In this document: piece after piece, positions 22,638 to 31,390 of the stretch
How positions within the stretch are numbered: the first letter of the stretch is position 1
Layout of the letters: each line of letters starts with the position of its first letter
NCBI RefSeq assembly: GCF_024494575.1
Contig: NZ_JANHDO010000001.1
Location: 558,001-622,000 of the forward strand
Reading direction: 5' to 3'
DNA: 64,000 nucleotides
Source of the DNA: Halorubrum salinum
GTDB taxonomy: Archaea > Halobacteriota > Halobacteria > Halobacteriales > Haloferacaceae
Notes under the pieces: generated by a model
What the model saw: only the letters and a program-made list of their open reading frames with translations
The model's database searches: none
Told to the model about the DNA's origin: nothing
Translations under genes and position numbers: made by a program

Positions 22638-23990
22638 ATGAGTTCGGACTCGGTACGGGTTGGTGTGTTATCGCTACACAACAGTAAGGAAACGAAGGCG
22701 ATCTGCAACGCCGTCGAGGACTTAGGCCACGAGCCGGTGTGGCTCCGCGAGGAGAACGCCGCGATAAGCGTCGAGGACGGCGACGTCTCGGTGGAGCCCG
22801 CCGTCGACGTCATCGCAAACCGCTTGCTGTTGTCGAACACCGATCAGCCAGCGGAGCTTCTGGGACTCGCGACGACCTTCGAGCGGATCCGGCCGATGCT
22901 CAACGAGCCGGACGCCGTGCTCGCCGCGATCCACAAGTTCGCGACGGCCGCGACGCTCGCCGACTGGAACATCCGCGTGCCGGACGCCCTGCTCGCGCTC
23001 TCGAACGACCGGCTCAACCAGGGCCGCGAGCGCTTCGGCGACGTGGGCGTGTACAAGACCGCCATCGGCACTCACGGCGGCGGGACGTGGAAGGTCGATC
23101 TCACGGAGCGCGTGAATCCCAAGGTGGGGAACCGGCAGGCGTTCCTCCAGAAGCTCATCGACCGCGACGACGCACAGCACCGCGACTTGCGCGTGTACAT
23201 CGTCGGCGACGAGATCGTCGGCTCGATGTATCGCTACGCGCCCGAGGGCGACTGGCGCACGAACGTCGCGCTCGGCGGTGCGGTCGAGGACGCCACCGAC
23301 GACATGCCCGAGGAGGCCGCAGAGACCGCCCTCTACGCGGCCGAGGTGATGGACCTCGACTACGCCGGCGTCGACCTCGTCGAGGGGTACGACGGCTGGT
23401 ACGTCCTCGAAGTGAACCCGACGGCCGGGTTCAAGGGTCTCTACGAGGCGACGGGCACGAGTCCCGCGCCGCACATCGCGAAGCTCGCGATCGAGACGGT
23501 CGGCGGCGAGGTCGACGACGACGCGGTCGATCGGATCGCCGCGACGCTCGACGACTCGCGGCCCTCGTGTGCGCCGGTCCCGAAGACGACGAGCTCCGAA
23601 CAGCCCGACATCGGCTACATCGAGGAGGTCGTCGTCACGGGTACCTCCGGGTCCACGCAGGCGCTCGCGAAGTCGGACACGGGCGCGACGCGAACCAGCA
23701 TCGACACCCAGCTCGCCGCCGAGATCGGTGCGGGCCCGATAAAGAGCATGACGCGCGTGAAATCTGGGAGCGTGAAGGGCGGGAAGGCCCGGCCGGTCGT
23801 CGACCTCGTTATCGGCATCGGCGGGAACCAACACACGGTCACCGCCAGCGTCGAGGACCGCGGGCACATGGAGTACCCCTTGCTGTTGGGCCGCGACATC
23901 CTCAGCGATTACCGGGTCGACGTGCGCCGGCGCGCGGACGCCGACGAGACCGAACGCGGCGAAGGCGGCGAGATACTCGAGGAGGAGTAG
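22638..23990 (+). CDS. RimK-like ATP-grasp ligase fused to RimB-type retropepsin-like domain, 450 aa
   Basis: The N-terminal 290 residues form an ATP-grasp ligase of the RimK type (GVYKTAIGTHGGGTWKVDLT; metal-binding EVNPTAGFKGLYEATGTSPA near residues 255-275). From about residue 325 a domain begins with IEEVVVTGTSGSTQALAKSD, containing ALAKSDTGATRTSID. Its DTGA is the aspartic-protease-like signature of the RimB/ATP-dependent zinc protease (DUF785) family. RimK-type enzymes add amino acids to protein or small-molecule carboxyls; RimB cuts such chains. Making and breaking activities in one chain is the notable feature. The start is leaderless-like with an AT-rich promoter before 22620. Confidence 0.87.
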   Translation: MSSDSVRVGVLSLHNSKETKAICNAVEDLGHEPVWLREENAAISVEDGDVSVEPAVDVIANRLLLSNTDQPAELLGLATTFERIRPMLNEPDAVLAAIHKFATAATLADWNIRVPDALLALSNDRLNQGRERFGDVGVYKTAIGTHGGGTWKVDLTERVNPKVGNRQAFLQKLIDRDDAQHRDLRVYIVGDEIVGSMYRYAPEGDWRTNVALGGAVEDATDDMPEEAAETALYAAEVMDLDYAGVDLVEGYDGWYVLEVNPTAGFKGLYEATGTSPAPHIAKLAIETVGGEVDDDAVDRIAATLDDSRPSCAPVPKTTSSEQPDIGYIEEVVVTGTSGSTQALAKSDTGATRTSIDTQLAAEIGAGPIKSMTRVKSGSVKGGKARPVVDLVIGIGGNQHTVTASVEDRGHMEYPLLLGRDILSDYRVDVRRRADADETERGEGGEILEEE

Positions 23991-24079
23991 CGGGAGAGGC
24001 GTCGGACGCAGACGCCGACTCACGCGGACGCCGACGCACTGTGAGATAGATCACCCTTCGATCGCCGCGTCCGATCGCG

Positions 24080-24493
24080 TCAGAACCCGACGTGGGAGGT
24101 CGACCCCGGTCCGTCGTCCTCGTCCGCCGGCCCGTCGCGAACGTAGTCGTAGTCGTCGTCGGTGAGGTACACGACGCCGTCGTCGACGGCGACCTCGACG
24201 GCCGGCAGGCTCGTCCCCGCGGCCTCGCCGTTGTCACAGTCGCCGGAACAGGCGTCGAACATCGACCCGTGTTTCGGGCAGACGATCTCGCCGTCGCGCA
24301 TCGCCGCCCCGTCGCCCCGATCGAGCCGCTGGGTCTCGTGCGGGCAGACGTTCACCCACGCGCGAACCCCCGGCGTTTCCTCACAGCGAACGAGGATCAC
24401 CTCCGTCTCGTTGGTGAACCCGTCTTCGGCCGTGAACAGGTGTGACCCTCGCTCGGGTACCGCCGCGAGGTCGGCGATCTTCGTACCGGTCAT
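24080..24493 (-). CDS. Rieske [2Fe-2S] protein, short type, 137 aa
   Basis: Two cluster motifs are clear: CPHETQRLD (CxH) and CPKHGSMFD (CxxH), about residues 45 and 72, as in Rieske-type ferredoxins and dioxygenase ferredoxin subunits. No TM anchor or signal, so it is cytoplasmic. ATG 24493 is chosen because the upstream in-frame ATG has a basic non-protein-like extension. Stands alone next to an ArsR-like regulator gene; its redox partner is not in the window. Confidence 0.85.
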   Translation of the reverse strand: MTGTKIADLAAVPERGSHLFTAEDGFTNETEVILVRCEETPGVRAWVNVCPHETQRLDRGDGAAMRDGEIVCPKHGSMFDACSGDCDNGEAAGTSLPAVEVAVDDGVVYLTDDDYDYVRDGPADEDDGPGSTSHVGF

Positions 24494-24561
24494 CGACGGG
24501 ACCGAGGCTCCGGTACACCTAAAACGTGTTCGTGAGCCCACTCGCGGCCGCCTCCGATAGA

Positions 24562-24577
24562 TTTTACCGGGTAGTAA
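24562..24577. promoter_or_regulatory. Operator-like palindrome before the ArsR-type gene
   Basis: TTTTACCGGGTAGTAA contains TACC-G-GGTA, a palindromic core, 14 bases upstream of the ATG at 24591. The related sequence CTACCGGGGTAGTAAA lies at 45581-45596 on the opposite strand, upstream of the aldolase gene. Could be an autoregulatory site of the ArsR-type protein, but the promoter TATA box overlaps here. Confidence 0.4.
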
Positions 24578-24590
24578 GAGAACGTCAGGT

Positions 24591-25628
24591 ATGAGTCACT
24601 TCGATCGAGCGACCGGCGCCGAACCGCGGGCGGCCGACGCCGGGTCCGAGTCCGACTCCCACGCCGAGCCCGGACTCCGCTCTGAGCCCGGCACCGAAGC
24701 CGAACCCGGCCGCGAGTCCGCCGGCGACGAGGACGACGCACCCGACCTCGCGGCCGGCCGGCGGACCGAATCGCGACTGCCGCCGGCAGAGGCGTTCGCC
24801 GCGCTCGGAAACGACACCCGCGTCGAGATCTTGGAGGCGCTGTTGGAGCTGGGGGCGGACGACGCGCCGGTCAGCTTCAGCGCCCTCTTCGAGCGGGTCG
24901 ATCTCGCGGACAGCGCCAACTTCAGTTACCACCTCGATCAGCTCGCCGGGCACTTCGTGCGGCGCGGCGAAGAGGGCTACGAGTTTCGCTACCCCGGTCG
25001 GAAGGTCGTGAGCGCCATCTTCACCGGAACGCTCACGGAGCGCGCCCAGCTCGGTTTCTTCCCGGTCGACGGGGCGTGTTACGACTGCGACGGCGACCTC
25101 CACGGCTGGTACGTCGACGACACGCTCACGATCGGCTGTGCCGACTGCGGGACCGTCCACGTGAGCTACCCGTTCCCCTCCGGCGGCCTCGACGACCGGT
25201 CTGCCGCGGACTTGCCCGAGGCGTTCCACCACTACGTCAGACACCACTACTGTCTCGCCGCCGACGGCGTCTGCCCGGAGTGTACCGGCACGGTCGAGAC
25301 GACGCTCGTCGCCGACCCCGACGAGTCGGCCCTCGACGTCGCCGTCGAGCACGTCTGTACGCGGTGCCGGTACCGACTGCGCTCGACGGTCGGGCTCACG
25401 CTGCTCGACCACGCCGAGACGCTCGTGTTCCACGCGAACCGCGGCGTCGACCTCAACACCGAGCCGTTCTGGGCGTTCGACTGGTGCGTGAGCGACGCGC
25501 GAACGACCGTCGTCTCCACGGACGACGAGCCGCTCCGCGTCCGGCTGGCGCTGCCCTGCGGCGGCGACGAACTCCGCGTCGTCGTCGACGAGACGGGCAC
25601 GGTGGTCGAGACGACGCTGGCCGAATGA
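24591..25628 (+). CDS. ArsR-type winged-helix regulator with zinc-ribbon C-terminal part, 345 aa
   Basis: After a 60-residue disordered N-terminus, the winged helix-turn-helix is seen in LPPAEAFAALGNDTRVEILE through SANFSYHLDQLAGHFVRRGE (about 62-125). The C-terminal part has CYDCDGDLHGWY with CADCGTVHVSY, and later CPECTGTVETTL with CTRCRYRLRS, giving two probable zinc ribbons. Proteins of this architecture are frequent and specific for haloarchaea. They are taken as transcription regulators; the ligand is unknown. Confidence 0.8.
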   Translation: MSHFDRATGAEPRAADAGSESDSHAEPGLRSEPGTEAEPGRESAGDEDDAPDLAAGRRTESRLPPAEAFAALGNDTRVEILEALLELGADDAPVSFSALFERVDLADSANFSYHLDQLAGHFVRRGEEGYEFRYPGRKVVSAIFTGTLTERAQLGFFPVDGACYDCDGDLHGWYVDDTLTIGCADCGTVHVSYPFPSGGLDDRSAADLPEAFHHYVRHHYCLAADGVCPECTGTVETTLVADPDESALDVAVEHVCTRCRYRLRSTVGLTLLDHAETLVFHANRGVDLNTEPFWAFDWCVSDARTTVVSTDDEPLRVRLALPCGGDELRVVVDETGTVVETTLAE

Positions 25629-25641
25629 CCGGGGCGGCGAC

Positions 25642-26256
25642 TCACTCCTCAGCGTACAGCGAGTCCAGAATGAACTCGTCGATGGCGGCGCGGGCCTCGT
25701 CGGGGGCGTCCTCGTGACCGAGCGCCATCCGCCGGCCGCGGGCCGCGTGGATCACGTCGGTGATGAGTTGGCCCATCCGATCGGCGTCGACGGGGACGAA
25801 CACTCCTCGTTCGATGCCGTCCTCGACGACCTCGACGATGCTCCCGCGGATGCGGTCGTAGTGCTCGTTGAAGATCTCGCGGTGCTCGCCGTCGTTTTGC
25901 GCGTGGGTGTACAGCTCGTGGTACACCTTCATCCGGTCCCAGTGGGAGAACTCCTCGAACTCGGGACCGAACAGGCACTGGTCGATCCGCGCGTCCAGTT
26001 CCGCCCGCGGGTCCGCGTCCGCGTCGACCTCGACGCTCCCCTCGTACTGGTCGATGACGTACTCCAGAAACGACGACAGCAGGTCGTACTTGCCGTCGAA
26101 GTGGTAGTGGATCACCTGTCGCGTGAGGTCCATCTCCTCGCCGATGTCGCGCATTCGGAGGTCGGTGTACCCGTGCTTGCTCAACGCACGGAAGGTGGCC
26201 TCCATGATCACCTCCTCGGTGTCCTTCGCGGAGACCGCGTCGGGGGAGTCGCTCAT
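25642..26256 (-). CDS. TetR-family transcriptional regulator, 204 aa
   Basis: The N-terminal helix-turn-helix is textbook: ATFRALSKHGYTDLRMRDIG followed by EMDLTRQVIHYHFDGKYDLL (about residues 20-62). The rest is the helical ligand-binding domain. It is divergent from the amidohydrolase gene at 26399. A TTTACC-ATGC-GGTAAA palindrome in the spacer and a related palindrome at 29790-29809 suggest that it represses the whole catabolic cluster up to 30924. Confidence 0.85.
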   Translation of the reverse strand: MSDSPDAVSAKDTEEVIMEATFRALSKHGYTDLRMRDIGEEMDLTRQVIHYHFDGKYDLLSSFLEYVIDQYEGSVEVDADADPRAELDARIDQCLFGPEFEEFSHWDRMKVYHELYTHAQNDGEHREIFNEHYDRIRGSIVEVVEDGIERGVFVPVDADRMGQLITDVIHAARGRRMALGHEDAPDEARAAIDEFILDSLYAEE

Positions 26257-26348
26257 ACCTGACCTGTGCGGGTGCGAGGTATAATACGATTGCTGTGCGC
26301 GAGACCGAACGCGCCGCGACGCGGGGGATTCGCCCCGAGTGCGCTCTC

Positions 26349-26364
26349 TTTACCATGCGGTAAA
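26349..26364. promoter_or_regulatory. Palindromic operator candidate for the TetR regulator
   Basis: TTTACCATGCGGTAAA is a perfect inverted repeat with a 4-base centre, followed by TTTTTACC, 35 bases before the amidohydrolase ATG. A promoter at this distance would overlap the palindrome, which suits repression. Arms agree with those of the palindrome at 29790-29809. Confidence 0.55.
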
Positions 26365-26398
26365 TTTTTACCCTCTTGGGCGAACGATACACCCGCGC

Positions 26399-27754
26399 AT
26401 GACACGAACAATCATCCAGAACGGGACGATCGTCTCGCTCGATCCCGACGTGGGGGACGTAGATGGCGGCGACGTGCTGATCGAAGACGGCGAGATACTC
26501 GAGGTCGGTCGCGGGCTCTCGGCCGAGAACGCCGAGGTCATCGACGCCTCGGACCACATCGTCATCCCCGGCTTCGTCGACTCGCACATCCACCTCGCGC
26601 AGACGCAGGTCAGGGGCATCGCCGGGGACTGGTCGCTCATGGGCGAGTACTTCGACCACATGCTCGGGAACATCACCGGGCTCTACCGGCCCGAGGACAT
26701 GTACCTCGGCGGGCTCTTCGGCGCGTTCGAGAAGCTCCACACCGGGACGACCACGGCGCTCGACTGGTCGTACCCGAACACGCTCGAACACGGCGAGCGC
26801 GCCGTCGACGCGCTGAAGGACGCCGGACTGCGCGCGGTGTACACGTACGGGCCGCCGGGCGACGACGCGGCGAAGTGGTGGTACGAGAGCGACGTCGGCC
26901 TCCCCGAAGAGAACATCCGCACGCTCTACGACGAGCAGATCGCGGACGACGACCGACTCTCCCTGGCGCTCGGCCTCCGCGGACCGGACTTCTGTACCCC
27001 CGAGACCGCCCGCAGCGACCTGGAACTGGCGCGAGATCTGGACGCGCTCTCGTCCATCCACATGGGGGCCGCGCTGTGGCCTTCCTCCGTGTACGGCGAC
27101 GACTATCAGGGCTTCGGGGCCATCGAGGACATGCTCGGCCCCGACGTCAACGTCGCGCACGGCAACCACTTCTCACAGGAGGACATCGATCACGCCGTCG
27201 AGCAGGGCGTCTCCTTCTCGTCGACGCCGGAAGTCGAGATGCAGATGGGTCACGGCATTCCCGTCACCGGCAAGGTGATCGAGGCCGGCGGCCGCCCGAC
27301 GTGGGGGGTCGACGTCTGTTCGAACATCAGCGGGGACATGAGCAGTCAGATGCGGATCGGCATGCAGGTCCAGCGGATGTTCGACAACCAGGCGGTCTTA
27401 GAGGGCGACGAGGAGGTCACCGAGGTGAGCATCTCCGCGCGCGACACCCTCGAGATGGCGACCATCGAGGGCGCGAAGGCGCTCGGCTTAGACGACGAGA
27501 TCGGGACGATCACGCCCGGCAAGCGCGCGGACGTCGTGCTGGTGAGAGAAAACGACTTCCTGACGGCCCCGTCGCACTCGCCGGTCCAGACGGTCGTGTT
27601 CCAGTCCGACACCTCGCACGTCGACACCGTTCTCGTCGACGGCGAGGTCGTGAAACGCGACGGCGAACTGACGAACCCGAAGGTCCGCGAGGAGTTCGAC
27701 CGCTTCGTCGAGTCCGGCTGCCGGCTGCTCGATGAGGCGGGACTCGAGTTCTGA
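26399..27754 (+). CDS. TRZ/ATZ-type amidohydrolase, 451 aa
   Basis: Metal-dependent hydrolase of the amidohydrolase superfamily: the HxH ligands are in GFVDSHIHLAQTQVRG (about 58-62), NVAHGNHFSQEDID gives a later histidine, and GRPTWGVDVCSNISGDMSSQ holds the catalytic Asp region (about 300-310). The C-terminal IGTITPGKRADVVLV belongs to the small beta domain. Substrates of the subfamily are amino-purines, pyrimidines or triazines; the true substrate here is unknown. Start ATG 26399 is preferred over in-frame codons that would cross the operator. Next gene is a fumarylacetoacetase-type hydrolase, suggesting ring breakdown. Confidence 0.85.
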   Translation: MTRTIIQNGTIVSLDPDVGDVDGGDVLIEDGEILEVGRGLSAENAEVIDASDHIVIPGFVDSHIHLAQTQVRGIAGDWSLMGEYFDHMLGNITGLYRPEDMYLGGLFGAFEKLHTGTTTALDWSYPNTLEHGERAVDALKDAGLRAVYTYGPPGDDAAKWWYESDVGLPEENIRTLYDEQIADDDRLSLALGLRGPDFCTPETARSDLELARDLDALSSIHMGAALWPSSVYGDDYQGFGAIEDMLGPDVNVAHGNHFSQEDIDHAVEQGVSFSSTPEVEMQMGHGIPVTGKVIEAGGRPTWGVDVCSNISGDMSSQMRIGMQVQRMFDNQAVLEGDEEVTEVSISARDTLEMATIEGAKALGLDDEIGTITPGKRADVVLVRENDFLTAPSHSPVQTVVFQSDTSHVDTVLVDGEVVKRDGELTNPKVREEFDRFVESGCRLLDEAGLEF

Positions 27755-27802
27755 GACCCGCGCGACCGACTGAACCTACCACGACATCACGACACTGACT
27801 CA

Positions 27803-28690
27803 ATGCAACTCGGACAATATCACACGACAGACGCGGACGAACCGTGGTGCGGCGTCGCCACTGAGGACGGCTCGATCGTCAGCCTCTCCGAGGCGGGCGC
27901 GGCCGCGGGCATCCACCTCCCGGACGCAACGACCGACCTCCTCGCCGAGTGGAACTGGCGACGCAAGGCCGAACTCGCGGTCGAGCACGCGGCGGAGACG
28001 GGCGCGGGCGTCTACGACGCCGACGCCGTCGACCGCGCGGCCCCGGTGACGAACCCGCAGAAGGTCGTCTGCGTCGGGCTGAACTACCGCGACCACGCCG
28101 AGGAGGGCGACAACCCGATCCCGGACGAACCCGTCCTCTTCTCGAAGTTCCCGACGACGGTGACCGGACCGGAAGACACCGTCTCGTGGGATCCGGACCT
28201 CACGCAGAAGGTCGATTACGAGGCCGAACTCGTCGCGGTCATCGGCGAGGAGGCGCGCCGCGTCGACCCCGACGAGGCGCTCGATCACGTCGCCGGATTC
28301 ACGGTCGGCAACGACGTGTCCGCGCGCGACCTCCAGCACGGCGACGGCCAGTGGGTCCGCGGCAAGAGCCTCGACTCGTTCGCGCCGATCGGCCCCGAGA
28401 TCGTCACGACCGACGAGGTCGGCGACCCGCACGATCTGGCGATCAGCGCGGACGTCAACGGCGAGCGACTTCAGGAGTCGTCGACGTCGAACCTCATCTT
28501 CGGGATCGACGAACTCGTCTCCTTCTGCAGTCAGGCGTTCACGCTCACGCCGGGCGATCTCCTCTTCACCGGCACGCCGCCCGGGGTGGGCGTCTACCGC
28601 GAGCCCCCGGTGCTTCTCGGCGACGGCGACACCGTCACCGTGACCGTCGATGGCGTCGGCGAGTTGACGACCGACTTCGCGTTCGACTGA
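27803..28690 (+). CDS. Fumarylacetoacetate hydrolase family protein, 295 aa
   Basis: Typical FAH core: KVVCVGLNYRDHAEEGDNPI, then FPTTVTGPEDTV, DYEAELVAVIGEEAR with the acidic metal ligands, GNDVSARDLQ, and GDLLFTGTPPGVGVYREPPV near the C-terminus. Enzymes of the family cleave C-C bonds or decarboxylate/tautomerise diketo acids in aromatic breakdown (HpaG/MhpD-like). Same direction and 48 bases after the amidohydrolase, so probably one operon under the TetR regulator. Confidence 0.88.
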   Translation: MQLGQYHTTDADEPWCGVATEDGSIVSLSEAGAAAGIHLPDATTDLLAEWNWRRKAELAVEHAAETGAGVYDADAVDRAAPVTNPQKVVCVGLNYRDHAEEGDNPIPDEPVLFSKFPTTVTGPEDTVSWDPDLTQKVDYEAELVAVIGEEARRVDPDEALDHVAGFTVGNDVSARDLQHGDGQWVRGKSLDSFAPIGPEIVTTDEVGDPHDLAISADVNGERLQESSTSNLIFGIDELVSFCSQAFTLTPGDLLFTGTPPGVGVYREPPVLLGDGDTVTVTVDGVGELTTDFAFD

Positions 28691-28735
28691 GCATCGCCCG
28701 CCGACTGACGGCTCGCTGTCCGTCGACGCGCCGAC

Positions 28736-29758
28736 TCACTCCTCCTCGAACCCGAACACCGTCCGCGGGTTCTCGACTACGACCCGTCGGATGTCGTCGA
28801 CGTCGATCCCGTAGCGGTACAGCTCGAATATCGCTCGCTTGAGCGCGAACGGGTCGGTCCGGAGGACGTTCGCGCAGTCGGTATCGACCATGATCCGGTC
28901 GGAGCCGTACTCGTCGATGGCGTCGGCGACGTCGGCGGCGTCGACGCCGACCAGCCACGAGTGGCCGATGGTGTAGCTCAGGTAGCAATCCGTCTCCTCC
29001 ATCAGGTACCGCGTGTTGTTGCGGTCGGCGTGGGAGGCGACGACGCGCTCCTCGTCGAGGCCGGCGTCGCGGGCCGCCGTCACGTCGAGTTTCACCGATT
29101 CGAGTGCGGGGTTCTCGCCGTCGAGGACGGGGTCGGCACCGAGCCCGGCGTTCTTCTCGTAGCCGGGGGTGACGCCGAGACCGTCGCGGTACGACCGTTT
29201 CGCGTCCGCCGACGTGTTCGGCGTGTGGAGGATCACCGGGAGGTCGTGGTCGCGAGCCAGTTCCATCTGCGCTTGCACCACCGCCCGCTGTTCGTCGACG
29301 CTCCAGCCGCTGACGTGCTGGGAGGGGACCACGCCGGTCTCGCCGACCGCGATCACCTCCTCCAGCGCGCAGTAGTCGTCCATCGCGGCGAGCAGGTCGT
29401 CGGGGTTCTCGATGCGGACGCCGGTGTGGACGCCGAGCCCGAGCTTGGCCTCGAAGAAGTGGTTGCGCTCGATGGCCGTCCGGCGGTTGATCGCGTCGTC
29501 CCACAGGAAGCGGATGTCGTCGGCCTCCACGGGCTTGTACGGGGTCCAGTGGTATCCCGAGGCGACCATCAGCATCGAGCGGCAGCCCGCGAGCGCGTAC
29601 CGCTCCCGGTCGTCCCACGAGAGCGTGTGCGCGTGGTTGTGGATGTCGATCCACGGGAGCGTGAGCAGCTCCCGCGGGAGGTCGACGGCGTCCACACCGT
29701 CTCGTTCGTCGAGGTAGGCAGCGTCGGTCGGTCGCTTCGTCGCGTGCGGCGTCGGCAT
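28736..29758 (-). CDS. TatD-like metal-dependent hydrolase, 340 aa
   Basis: The HxH start motif of amidohydrolase-fold enzymes is in PWIDIHNHAHTLSW (about 39-43), followed by EVIAVGETGVVPSQ, LPVILHTPNTSADAK (His), ERVVASHADRNNTRYLMEE (His) and DRIMVDTDCANVLRTDP (Asp). ATG 29758 is the start; longer in-frame options cross the operator at 29790. Probably hydrolyses a ring or lactone related to the neighbouring catabolic genes. It diverges from the BNR-propeller gene across a shared palindrome. Confidence 0.82.
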   Translation of the reverse strand: MPTPHATKRPTDAAYLDERDGVDAVDLPRELLTLPWIDIHNHAHTLSWDDRERYALAGCRSMLMVASGYHWTPYKPVEADDIRFLWDDAINRRTAIERNHFFEAKLGLGVHTGVRIENPDDLLAAMDDYCALEEVIAVGETGVVPSQHVSGWSVDEQRAVVQAQMELARDHDLPVILHTPNTSADAKRSYRDGLGVTPGYEKNAGLGADPVLDGENPALESVKLDVTAARDAGLDEERVVASHADRNNTRYLMEETDCYLSYTIGHSWLVGVDAADVADAIDEYGSDRIMVDTDCANVLRTDPFALKRAIFELYRYGIDVDDIRRVVVENPRTVFGFEEE

Positions 29759-29789
29759 GACTCGACCTTTGTCCCCCCGGCCACTTAGC

Positions 29790-29809
29790 GTTTTACAGCT
29801 TGGTAAAAC
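29790..29809. promoter_or_regulatory. Perfect palindrome between divergent genes
   Basis: GTTTTACAGCTTGGTAAAAC has 7-base arms around a 6-base centre, between ATG 29758 on the minus strand and ATG 29842 on the plus strand. Its TTTTAC and GTAAAA arms are related to TTTACC/GGTAAA at 26349-26364, so the TetR protein encoded at 25642-26256 may control both promoters. Confidence 0.55.
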
Positions 29810-29841
29810 TTTTAGTAGGCGTCGGACGCACGTACGCGTGT

Positions 29842-30924
29842 ATGACACTGTTGATCGGGACAGACGACGGGCTGTACCGGGTCGGCGACGTGCCCTTCGA
29901 GCGGGACGAGCCGGAGCGGGTGCTCGACTGCGAGGTCGTGACCGCGGTGAAGTCGTGGGACCACACCGAGGGCGTGTTCGTCGCGTCGTCGACCGGCGCG
30001 TACCGCTCCGCCGACGGCGGCGAGACGTGGGAGGACCTGGGGGTCCCGCTCGGCGACCGGTTCTGGCACGCCGGACAGAGCGAGGTGTGGTCGATCCTCG
30101 CGACCGCCGACGGGGCGCTGTACGCCGGAACGAACGACCCGTACGTCTTCCGCTCCGTCGACGGCGGCGAGACGTGGACGGAACTGAAGGGGTTTCGCGA
30201 TATCCCTTCGCGCGGCCACTGGGAGTCGCCGATCGACCCGCACTACGCGCGACTGCGCGCGCTCGAAGCCGTCCCCGGACGACCGGAGCGGCTCATCGCC
30301 GGCGTCGAGGCCGGCGGGATCCACCTGAGCGACGACGCGGGGCAGACGTGGCGCGACAAACGCGACGCCATCGTCGACGACGTCCACCAGGTCCTGCCCG
30401 TCTCCGAGGACGTGTGGCTCGCGGCGACCGGCTATCTCGATCACGACTTGGAGAACCTCGGGCTCGGCCACGCGGTCGGCGAGGGCGGCCTCTGGCGCAC
30501 GACGGACGCCGGCGACTCGTGGACCCGGCTCGACCGCGGCAGCGACTTCTCGTACATCCGACGGGTGTTCGTCCACGACGGGCGCGTCTTCTTCTGCGGC
30601 GGCGAGGAGGCCCCGCCGGCGTGGGTGAACGACGACCACGAGGTCGCGCTGTTCGAGTCGACGAACTTCGGCCGCGACTTCGAGCGCGTCCCCTTCCCCG
30701 GCGAACCCCACGAGACCATCGAGACGTGGGCGGTCCACGACGGCGACGTGATCTGCGGCTCCGGCCTCTTCGACGTGCCCGATCAACGCGACGACGTCGA
30801 AGGGCGGATCATGCGCCGCGTCGACGGCAGCGACGGCGATGGCGGAGGAGCCGACGGCGACGGCCCGGCCTACGAGACCGTCGGCCGCGTCGACGCGAAC
30901 GTCAGCCGGATGGAGGTGGTGTGA
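29842..30924 (+). CDS. BNR/Asp-box beta-propeller protein, 360 aa
   Basis: Four Asp-box repeats of type SxDGGxTW are visible: YRSADGGETWEDLGVP, FRSVDGGETWTELKGF, HLSDDAGQTWRDKRDA and WRTTDAGDSWTRLDRG, about 45-70 residues apart, each marking one propeller blade. No signal peptide, so it is intracellular. Haloarchaeal members of this family are often annotated as glycosyl hydrolases, but catalytic residues are not evident. ATG 29842 is chosen because earlier codons lie in the operator. Next gene follows directly. Confidence 0.78.
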   Translation: MTLLIGTDDGLYRVGDVPFERDEPERVLDCEVVTAVKSWDHTEGVFVASSTGAYRSADGGETWEDLGVPLGDRFWHAGQSEVWSILATADGALYAGTNDPYVFRSVDGGETWTELKGFRDIPSRGHWESPIDPHYARLRALEAVPGRPERLIAGVEAGGIHLSDDAGQTWRDKRDAIVDDVHQVLPVSEDVWLAATGYLDHDLENLGLGHAVGEGGLWRTTDAGDSWTRLDRGSDFSYIRRVFVHDGRVFFCGGEEAPPAWVNDDHEVALFESTNFGRDFERVPFPGEPHETIETWAVHDGDVICGSGLFDVPDQRDDVEGRIMRRVDGSDGDGGGADGDGPAYETVGRVDANVSRMEVV

Positions 30925-31380
30925 ATGAGCGACGATCAGGCGTCTGAGGAGACCGCGTCGGCGGAGGCGGCCGGCGGCGACTCCGCCCCCGACGCCCCCT
31001 CGCTGCTCGGCCGATCGCTGTACGGCGGCGTGCTGGCGTACATGGCCGTCGACGGGTTCAAACACAACGACAAGCGCGTCGAGATCGCCGAGGAGAAGGG
31101 CGTTCCGATGCCCGAGATCGCCGTCCCCTTCGTCACCGGGATGCTGCTCGTCGCCAACCTCGGGATCGTGCTCTGGCGGCTGCCGCGCGCGGCCGCGGGC
31201 GCGCTCGCCGTCTTCTTCCTCGGGACGACGCCCGCGATCCACGACTTCTGGAACATGGAGGGTCAGGAGCGACAGGGCAACAAGATCAACTTCCTCAAGA
31301 ACCTCGCGCTGCTCGGCGGCGCGCTCGTGTTCCTCGAGGCGGCCGACCGCGACGCGAACGATAATTCGGGCGACGACTGA
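30925..31380 (+). CDS. Small DoxX-like or unknown membrane protein, 151 aa
   Basis: A disordered acidic N-terminus is followed by hydrophobic helices at about 30-45, 70-88 (EIAVPFVTGMLLVANLGIVL), 92-108 and 123-138. The GxxxxxxGLK-like FLKNLALLGGALVFLEA end recalls the DoxX family. The start follows the BNR gene's stop directly, so the two are translated together. Confidence 0.7.
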   Translation: MSDDQASEETASAEAAGGDSAPDAPSLLGRSLYGGVLAYMAVDGFKHNDKRVEIAEEKGVPMPEIAVPFVTGMLLVANLGIVLWRLPRAAAGALAVFFLGTTPAIHDFWNMEGQERQGNKINFLKNLALLGGALVFLEAADRDANDNSGDD

Positions 31381-31390
31381 TCGCCGGCGG

